Source: Candolleomyces eurysporus
Lineage: Eukaryota; Basidiomycota; Agaricomycetes; Agaricales; Psathyrellaceae
Direction of reading: 5' to 3'
DNA length: 64,000 nucleotides
Assembly: GCA_027579435.1 (NCBI GenBank)
Contig: JANBPK010000788.1
Location: 18,977 to 82,976, forward strand
Within the stretch, counting starts at the first letter, position 1. Every line of letters begins with the position of its first letter. The position numbers and the translations under genes are program-made. The notes below the pieces were generated by a model. That model saw only the letters and a list, made by a program, of their open reading frames with translations. It did no database searches and had not been told where the DNA came from. Positions 56,920 to 64,000 of the stretch are shown here, one piece after another.

Positions 56920-57847
56920 TCAAGGATCGTCCCGCATGACCACATCGTCGTCTTCTCGTGCACGTTTACCCGAGGTTTCGTTGGAGTCTTTTGGTACAGA
57001 CACAAACTGGTCAAGCATTGTAGGCGCCGCCTTCAGAGCCGGTGCACTGGCTAGTTCTTTCACTTTGGAAGTCCGTTTGGGAGCAAGGTCCGGTGCCATC
57101 CACGGCAGGATCTCTAATGAAGAGAACAAGACAGGGTATGAGATTCATTCAGATACCACCAGAGACACAGACGCACCTTCTAGGAACATGAACTCGTCTA
57201 TTCTCCGCACGACCGAAGCTAGATCTTGGTGCTTCACGGTGGCCCTATTATCTCCCCTCGCTTGCCTCTGTCCGGCAACGACAATCCGCCGAATGAACTC
57301 TTCCGTCGCCAGTGAAATGAGGAACACGGCGTCCTTGGCCACTATCGGTATATCCTGATTACATTCGTACCATTCAGTCCGCAGTAATCAAGAGAAGGAT
57401 AGAGCATAACGCACCTTGTCTGCCTTGATAATCTTTTGCACTCTCGAAACCGGCAGCAACGATTTGCCTGGTAGTCTATCCAACGCCACCGGATCTTTCT
57501 TCTTCCTCTTCGTCGTCGATAACACGTCGGGTGCTTCTGCTTGAGCAGTGTCTTCGTCTACAGCCATAGTCTGTTGTTGTTGTTCTTCTTCTTCTTCTTC
57601 TTTTTCTTCTTCTTCTTCTTCTTCCTCATCCCCTGCCTCTGCAGGGAGCTCCTCTGCAGGAAGCTCCTCATCGAACAGATCTTGCGTCTCTTCTTCCACC
57701 TCTTCCTCTAGTTCCTCTTTCAGCATACGTTTCTGGTTGGGTTTCTTCGTCGTCGTCATTGACACCGTCGTATTGCACATCGCCCAGCTCTGGGCTGGAG
57801 TCGCGATCGCCGAAAGGAACTGGAGATGATGATGTTGACCTTGCCAT
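56920..57847 (-). CDS. Histone-fold protein, Dpb3/POLE4-like
   Basis: A CBF/NF-Y (HMF) histone fold: LPVSRVQKIIKADK | DIPIVAKDAVFLISLATEEF | RRIVVAGQ...RATVKHQDLA, with VVRRIDEFMFLEEILPW. This most resembles Dpb3/POLE4/CHRAC15-type subunits of DNA polymerase epsilon or chromatin accessibility complexes. ATG 57847 (MARSTSSSPVPFGDRDSSPE) is joined by a 49-nt intron (GTGTCA ... ctgaaag) to an acidic stretch EELEEEVEEETQDLF and (E)n, encoded by a TTC/TCC microsatellite. If that intron is not used, the start would be 57780 (MCNTTVSMTTTKKPNQKRM). The C-terminus is GKRAREDDDVVMRDDP. Two further introns sit after ADK and FLE. The family's acidic N-terminal extension is variable. Confidence 0.8.
57570..57632. 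repeat. TTC/TTG trinucleotide microsatellite in the coding region
   Basis: A run of ttg then ttc/ttt/tcc units on the plus strand encodes poly-Gln followed by poly-Glu/Lys in the histone-fold protein. Length variation among strains would change the acidic tail but not the fold. Confidence 0.8.
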
Positions 57848-57992
57848 GGTTGCTTGAGAGATGGAAAGGACGCGTCGAGACGCGTGGTGGCAGCGCGTTT
57901 AGCTCATCATGCGAAATTGATCTCGTTGTCATACGGGGTGAATATAGGGGCTTGGGCATTTTGTGCAACCACATAACTACTACTCTCGACCA

Positions 57993-58741
57993 TTACAGAT
58001 TAGCCTTTACTTTTGTGGTCAACTCTTCCGCAACATCGTCATCCAGCTCTTCCCTTGCATGCCGCTCGGCCTGGTGCATGTCGCGGTGCGAGAGTCCATC
58101 AGGCTTCCGTGCCGCCGAAGGAAACGATTCGGACGGCGGTGAAGAGTCGAGGCGTGGTGCTGGTATGATGTGATAATGAACCTGCATGCATCAACCATCG
58201 TCAAAGCACCTTTCTAAATGAGTGTGTTGAATGTGAAGATGTGATGACATACATGCGGTACGATCTGGGCGTATTCTTGGTTGCAGACCACATTCAAAGC
58301 TGTGTGGTCGAGGGCTTTACACAGGCGTAAAAAAGCGTCAGTTGACCTATTGATACAGACGTTGTAAGGTTCCAACGACTCACCTTGCGTCAACGCCTTC
58401 GCAACCTTGGACACAGCTTCCCCAGTCGCAGCAGCATACTCCGCAGGCAATTCAGACAGCCTAGCGACATGAAATTTCGGGATGACCAACGTGTGTCCCT
58501 TTCTCAGAGGTAATATATCTGCCAAATGAAAGATCGCGCAGTCAGTCCTCCAAATTGGCACGGTGGAGAAAGGGAACCTGCTGCCTCACCCACCGAGTAT
58601 AGCGATGACTTTGTCCGTTTCGAATAGTATTGACGCCGGTGATTGTCTGTCAATAATACGACAGAATGCACAGTCTGGGTCTTTCTGCCATTTTTCGGGC
58701 AGTGAACGGTCGAGATGGGCGTCTATGATGAAGGAGGTCAT
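57993..58741 (-). CDS. HIT-family nucleotide hydrolase
   Basis: A histidine-triad protein acting on nucleoside phosphoramidates or dinucleotides. ATG 58741 begins MTSFIIDAHLDRSLPEKWQK, and CAFCRIIDRQSPASILFETD gives the zinc/HIT N-terminus. After an intron, ILPLRKGHTLVIPKFHVARL and LSELPAEYAAATGEAV follow. Another intron precedes LDHTALNVVCNQEYAQIVPH and the triad HVHYHIIPAP, whose first His codon ends one exon and whose rest starts the next (acceptor gatgcatgcag). It stops at 57993 after KVKANL. The C-terminal Arg/Glu-rich tail (MHQAERHAREELDDD) is longer than in minimal HIT proteins. It lies 145 bases downstream of the histone-fold gene's start. Introns follow the small exons GG, Q and PH. 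The subfamily (HINT/Hnt2) is not assigned. Confidence 0.87.
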
Positions 58742-58924
58742 GATGAGCAGGAAACAACGCCACCCCGAGTTCAGAACTGCCGGTTTCCGTCGATGGATGA
58801 ATAAGGTTAGGGTTCTTGGTGAGCCTTCCATGCTGCACCCATTTGCCCGATCGCATTACGTGCTACGTCCAAATTAATATTCTATTCCATCGAGATTAGT
58901 ATTCCTATCCTATGATACGAAAGA

Positions 58925-60413
58925 TCATCTAGCTGCACTGAACAGAACTGCGGTCAATGCACCAAGCACGAATGTACCAGTCCCAATTGCGAGCATCTCA
59001 ACCGTTCTGCTCGACAGTTCGACATTGGCGACTGCTATCCGAGCAGTCTTTGGCAACTCTGGTACCACCTCCTCAACACCGGCAGGTGGCAGAGGTATTG
59101 AGGGTGTCGTTTGCTCCGCCACCAAAACATCCGACCAAGCCGAGCTCGAGCTCTCCCTCCTCGCCAAATCCTCCGCCAACTCAACCAACAGCTTCTCCTG
59201 GCCCACAAGCCTCTGATCGATGTTCTTCATACTCCCCTCCAACAACTTCGCATAGTCTTCACTCAGCTCCTCGACCTTCCTCTCAAACGTCTGCGCCAAC
59301 CTCTTCCTCTTCCACGGTTCCACCAAAATGATAGCGAGGATGAAGACGAGGAGGTTGAGCCCCAAAGCCGCTAGCTGTCCATACGTGGACGCGCTCCGGA
59401 TTTTATCAGACCACACTTGCTCTTCATGGTACCTCGCCAAAATCAACCGCATGAGTTGACTAAACTCCTTTTCTACGGCTTCTTCGGAATCGTCTACAGC
59501 TGTTTTAGCTCTGTGTTCTTCTTGTTCGTAGAGATGGTCCTGCCGAACGAGGGTGGTGAACCGGCTGACGTCGTTATCTGTCCATGTAGATTTGCGCTGG
59601 AGGAGGTCGTTGACTTCGCGTTGGGATTTGGAGCGTTGGATTACGGCTTCTTCGTAGGCTACTTTGGCTTGACGGGCTGAGCGACGGGTTTCGTTGATTC
59701 GGTGTTCTGTTCGCACAATCCATATCAGTATAACCGCAGGGGGCGAGGGTAAAAGAAAAGGGGACGAGGGAATAGGGAATGGCCAACTCACCTTGCGCAA
59801 CAACATCCCTCTTCAACGCCTCAATCTCCTCATATCCTGTAGCTTTATTCAGGTGCGCACCCAGCTGCGAAAACTGGGTCTTCGTCTTCGCCGTAAATTC
59901 ATCCGCCCTCTCCCGAATGGTTACAGCAGCATGTTCCGTCCAGTGTCGAATCCGCTGCTTCACCTCGTCGAGATTGTAGGTGGGTAGGGTCGATAGAGCG
60001 TCCGCTGATGAGTCTGTCGTCGCCGTCGCCGTCGTGGAAGGATCCTTCTTGGACGCTGAAGTTGAGGTCGAGGTCGAGGGACCCGGCTCTGACTTCGGAG
60101 TTCCTTCCGAAGGGAACGAAGAGGGAGAGGGCAGCGGTATAGACCGAGAAGCCAGAGAAGAAGAGTCAGGCACAGCTGACTCCTGCTTCTCGCCACCAGC
60201 GAGCAGTGGGTCGCTGGGTGAGTTGAAGGTTGACCCGGTACTCGAGGAAGACCCAGCACTCGTCACCGACGCAGTGTCCTTGTCACCATCGGTCGTCTGC
60301 GTTTGCTGCTGCGCCGTAGAGACATTATGCGCCAGACGATATCGAACGTTCCTCTTCCATGCTGAAGAATTGGAGAGCTGACGCAGAGGTCGGGACAAGG
60401 AGGTCCTCAGCAT
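58925..60413 (-). CDS. Mitochondrial inner-membrane protein She9/Mdm33
   Basis: ATG 60413 begins MLRTSLSRPLRQLSNSSAWK with RNVRYRLAH, an arginine-rich mitochondrial presequence. It continues with a long low-complexity Ser/Thr/Pro region, then NLDEVKQRIRHWTEHAAVTI and coiled coils TKTQFSQLGAHLNKATGYEE. After an intron near 59793-59706 the coiled coil goes on (RRSARQAKVAYEEAVIQRSK, SQREVNDLLQRKSTWTDNDV), followed by EEQVWSDKIRSASTYGQLAA and a transmembrane LGLNLLVFILAIILVEPWKR. The end has a second hydrophobic stretch, EMLAIGTGTFVLGALTAVLF. She9/Mdm33 is needed for inner-membrane shape and fission. The conserved STWTDND and WSDKIRS blocks identify the family; the Ser-rich N-terminal half is not conserved. 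Confidence 0.87.
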
Positions 60414-60513
60414 AGAGGTCGAGAGCAAAACGATGGTGTCATCGCCATCATCCTCAATTTAGTCGCCGGGGACAACCGCCGCGAGCGTCTGACCTCGACT
60501 TCGACCTCCACTG

Positions 60514-61560
60514 ATGGCCAGCGCCACCGAATTTTCGCCCTGGCTCGCGTTTGCATCGCTCGAGGGAAACCTCGACAGTATCGGTGTATTGCAGGCCTCT
60601 ATCATCAGTGGTCCTATCTCAGGTTGTCTTTACGCGGGATGAATGCTTTCAAACATCTGGCTCGGGTGGCAGAAAATGCTCTTATCGAAAACGAGCTAGC
60701 TTCCTACCACGAAACAGAAAAAATTGTCTGCTATTCCTTGCGTATACACGAGCCTCGTGGTGGAAAATGCTTTTGCTGTTGACTTGTTAGGGGATCATCC
60801 GTACGGGGGTCCCATCTTTGGCTCCTCGGCCGCTAGTCTGGAGGGCAAACAAGGCTATTGGGTATGAGACTATCTGTCTGGAAACGTTGGCTAATTGGGA
60901 TGATATCGCATAGATAATGGCATGTGACTATACCCAGAAACCCTGTACTGCTCTGTCCCGCTCTATGGGCTGGAGTTCGAATCAGAAGAAGACGGATTGA
61001 CTCCGTTATCAGCCGCCCAGTATTTGCGAGTCTGAAATTCTGCTCCAGAAGATTCACAGTCGTGTCCTGGTATATGATATGTGAGTCTGATCCTTCTCTG
61101 AGCTCCTGGGCTGACACAAATTACTGGCAGGTGACGAGGGGAAGGATGAACAATGCCATCATCTCCAGGCCTATCAAAACTACCATCCGCCTGGCCGTTC
61201 TCTCCGGGGACCTCTCTGAAGGTATCCCCGTGGCTTTCCGGTTGACCTACACCAGCAACTCACCTCCCTCGATGGCTCGCCCTCTCCTTCCTCACACCAG
61301 ACCAACTTGTCAGAATCTCATTAACTTTCTCGAAATTCTAAGAAATAGGGGTACATCACATCCCTGTATGTTGGCGCCTTCCCAAATTCTCCCCGGAAAT
61401 CAAAGTCGGCAAGACAGAGCAATTCAAGTCGTCCCGATTCCGTCGACTATGGTCGTCTCCTGAAACCAAAACAGTTTTGCCGTCCCAGGGAATGCTACCA
61501 GCTCCTCATCAATGCTTATGGCCAAAAGTGTGGATTTATCTCCATGGACACCACCATATC
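60514..61560 (+). pseudogene. Decayed paralogue of the gene at 61874-63614
   Basis: The N-terminal part matches the downstream gene: GQRHRIFALARVCIA corresponds to GQRHQIFVVARVCIA, and FKHLARVAENALIENELASY to FKRLARVPENAALIDEELAT. The start codon is followed by one G too few (ATGGCC here, ATGGGCC there), so the ATG is out of frame with the homologous reading. Later blocks (near 60905-61030, e.g. EEDGLTPLSAAQYLRV) and the C-terminal part (61155-61470) are recognisable but interrupted by stops and frame changes. The segment equivalent to about 62460-63020 of the intact gene is missing. No restoration is implied. This is a duplicated, inactivated copy. Confidence 0.75.
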
Positions 61561-61873
61561 CTTAAAACAACGAGCTTGGGGTAGAAGCGTTCTTGAAGTG
61601 CCTGGAGGAGAGCTCAGAGCCACCGTGGGGTGCTAAGGCAGTTGTACGGTTGCCGGAGTTGCGTGCCTTGAAGATGGAACCGGCGGTTCTTATGGGCATG
61701 TCATAATAGGTTAGCAAGGAATTTCATGTCCTTGCACCGTCTTCTCCTGACTCATGCAACCTCTCATTAAACATGCGTTACGCGTCACGGTCACGCATCC
61801 GACGCCATATTTGGCGCGACCAAAGGGAATCACTTTGAACGCAGACTTAGCCTCCGCCTTTAGGGTTCGCGCC

Positions 61874-63614
61874 ATGGGCCAGCGCCACCAAATCTTTGTT
61901 GTTGCTCGCGTTTGCATCGCTCCAGGCGAACTTCGACAGTATCGCTGCATCGCAGCTCTTCATCATCAATGGTGCTATGGAAAGTTGCCACTCTGTGGTG
62001 TCAATTCGTTCAAGCGTTTAGCTCGAGTACCGGAAAATGCTGCCCTTATTGACGAAGAACTCGCGACCTATCACGAGAGAAAGGAGGAATTACTTCGAAG
62101 CCCTTGCCCATACACCAGCTTGTTGGCCGAAAGTGCCTTTAGCGTGGACTTGACGATGGAACCGCCGTACTTGAGCGACATGTTAATCCTCGATGCTGAC
62201 ATGGGTAGCAGTGACGGAGGTGAGCATTTTGTCTTGAGACGTAACTGGTTTATTGATAGGAAGGCTCTCAGAAAATAATGATGGCATCACCATACTGGAT
62301 GTGACAGTACCTAGAAATCCTGCGTACTGCTTCGTCTTTCTCGGTGAATCCGAGATCGAAGACGATCTTCCAGCGATGGCTCCACTCACCGCTGCACAGT
62401 ACTTGCGATCTTACTATCCCGCTCCGAAACGCCCAATGAATGGTATTTAACGCCAAACTCTGATGTATGTCGCCCAGCTAACTGCCTACCTTACTCCTAC
62501 AGTCGATGAGCTGACTCAGATGAGCCACGAGTGGTACTGTCTAGAGGCCATCGCCAATCTAGATGACATGACCCTCATCCCAATGGCAACCTTGGCAAAG
62601 GTTTGGCTACACGAGTATGTCGTTGCAGGCGATGAACCCCAAGATTCAGACGCCTCTGGCTTGGAGACCGACATTGGTGCTACCGGCCAGTTAATTACCT
62701 ATTCCACCGAGATCGATGCCTTCCGGAGGCAATCGGTATTGTCTGCAGAGGACATGACTCGATTGACAGCTGTGCTGAAGGGAGCGACGCATCCCAATGC
62801 AGTCGTCGACCTGTCTCGGTTTCCACTTACCGCCAACCAGATCCTATCCGTTCTGGAGGAGCTACACGACTTCAAGCGACTCGACGTCTCGTACAGTCAA
62901 GCCGTCGATAGCTATGTTTTCCTCCACATCTTGAAGACTTACAAACGCCTGAGGTGGATCAATATCTTGCACTGTCCCATCTCCGTGGACGATCTCAAGG
63001 AACTGATGACCAAAGATCCCCAGCACTTTCGCTCTATCGAAACAATCCTACATCCTGCCTTTCTCACCGGCAAACTTCCCGCAGATTTCCCCAAGGCTTT
63101 CCGGGTCACCTACATAACAAATGTCTGGCCCTACTATAACCACGCAACACTCCCATTCTTTTCGGCAGATCAACTCGTTCAAAATATCTTCGACATTCTC
63201 GCCAATATACACAGTTATCGGTTGCCATCCCTTGCTACCGTGGCATCCTCCCACCTTACTCAGGGCCAGAGCTGGTATGACCGAGCAATACAAATCGTTC
63301 CCGGCCGTGATTTAGATGACGACTCAAGCCCCCGCTCCTACAGTTCCCGTCCCTACGTGCATCAAAAGGAGGGTTACCAGCTTGTGGTTCAGGCCAATTG
63401 CCGTGGCAAGCCGTACGGAATTCTAACCCCTCTGGCGCCCGAGCAATCCGAACACACAGACTCAGATATCATCGAGATGGGTTCGTTCTTGAAGCGGCTG
63501 GAGGATGAGGGGTATCCAGCCATGGATGCTGCTGCTGTAAAAGGGTTGCTGGAGCTCTGTGCGAATATGAAGTTGACGACTATGGAGCAAGTAGTCAATC
63601 TGTACTCTAACTGA
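61874..63614 (+). CDS. Conserved-looking protein of unknown function
   Basis: Three exons, 61874-62219, 62260-62442 and 62503-63614, encode 546 residues. The chosen start is MGQRHQIFVV, because the homology with the decayed copy begins there; an in-frame ATG at 61754 is an alternative. No domain is recognised in the first half (GKLPLCGVNSFKRLARVPEN; TVPRNPAYCFVFLGESEIED). The second half has leucine-rich helices that look like degenerate LRRs (VVDLSRFPLTANQILSVLEE; HILKTYKRLRWINILHCPIS). No signal peptide or membrane helices are seen. Frame and splice sites are clean, unlike the copy upstream, so it is probably expressed. Perhaps an F-box/LRR-type or lineage-specific protein; no function is assigned. 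Confidence 0.7.
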
Positions 63615-63795
63615 CACTTGTACTGAACGCTAAACGTTCACCCTATGACATAGCTTGGATCAATGAACCATGGCTCAGCTGGGTGGGATTAAGTCCATAC
63701 CTGATGCCAAATTTTGGCCAGCCTGGGTCAGGCATTAGGTAAGTGCTGCTAGGACCTTCCCAGCCTGGTCAATGTTATTGGCCTTCGACCTCAGC

Positions 63796-64000
63796 CTATT
63801 GGCTATTTAGATATTCGGGTGCTGGCCTCTGGATGAAATCCGATTGCTGCAGAATTGTGCAATGATCGGGTTGCGCAGCAGAACAATGCAAATGTCGGCC
63901 TATTGCCCATTCAGATATTCGGGCGTTAGCTTGCACGGAATCCCATCACTGCAAACAATGCACACATCGGGTTGTCTGACCCTTACTGCCCCCACATACG
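63796..64000. repeat. Imperfect tandem repeat at the right window edge
   Basis: Two copies of a unit of about 103 bases: cctattggctatttagatattcggg at 63796 and cctattgcccattcagatattcggg at 63899. Both are followed by g.t.gc.t....ga and later by a catcgggttg or gatcgggttg tract. Differences are mostly transitions. Further copies may continue beyond the window. No coding content. Confidence 0.6.

Noticed and set aside
1..64000. CRISPR arrays, prophages, insertion sequences and operons
   Set aside because: Spliced eukaryotic genes throughout; no regularly spaced identical repeats, no integrase, transposase or reverse transcriptase motif was seen.

Overview
The window is genomic DNA of a basidiomycete, most likely an agaricomycete. 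Evidence: nearly every gene is split by many 45-80 nt GT-AG introns, there are tandem DUF6534 membrane proteins and an F-box protein of the agaric type, and two AA9 lytic polysaccharide monooxygenases with cellulose-binding CBM1 tails sit in tandem, which suggests a plant-litter or wood decayer. The sequence is a draft. Scattered N characters and one homopolymer run break otherwise intact conserved frames, so several apparent frameshifts look like assembly errors.

Layout. 0-3.5 kb: two tandem DUF6534 membrane-protein genes, the first cut by the window edge. 4.5-7.7 kb: an L1-domain ribosome-biogenesis protein and a serine alpha/beta hydrolase. 7.7-15.2 kb is gene-poor. It holds a 32-codon reading frame behind a good TATA box, a quinone oxidoreductase that is complete only after several introns are recognised, and an apparently non-coding spliced unit whose two introns each carry a U18-like C/D box snoRNA. 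15.3-19.1 kb: a secreted protein built by tandem duplication of one symmetric exon, then an epoxide hydrolase.

19.4-35.5 kb is one giant gene on the minus strand, midasin (MDN1/REA1), the AAA ATPase of 60S ribosome assembly. 35.9-43 kb is dense housekeeping: F-box protein, proteasome ATPase RPT5, NuA4 subunit EAF6, exosome cap RRP40 and ESCRT-I VPS37. Two divergent pairs there share short promoters. 43.7-47.4 kb: the two AA9-CBM1 genes. 47.4-50.3 kb is repeat-derived or decayed DNA with a duplicated minus-strand unit.

50.3-60.4 kb: a macro-domain protein, the SWI/SNF-RSC subunit SSR4, a Ser/Thr kinase, a DPB3/POLE4-like histone-fold protein, a HIT hydrolase and mitochondrial SHE9/MDM33. 60.5-63.6 kb: a decayed pseudogene followed by its intact parent-like paralogue of unknown function. 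The window ends in an imperfect tandem repeat.

Functional links: midasin, the L1 protein, RRP40 and the U18-like snoRNAs all serve ribosome or rRNA maturation. EAF6, SSR4 and the DPB3-like protein act on chromatin. No operon-like logic is expected in this organism, and I found no previously undescribed multi-gene system. The most unusual items are the exon-triplicated secreted protein, the snoRNA host unit and the small TATA-driven peptide.
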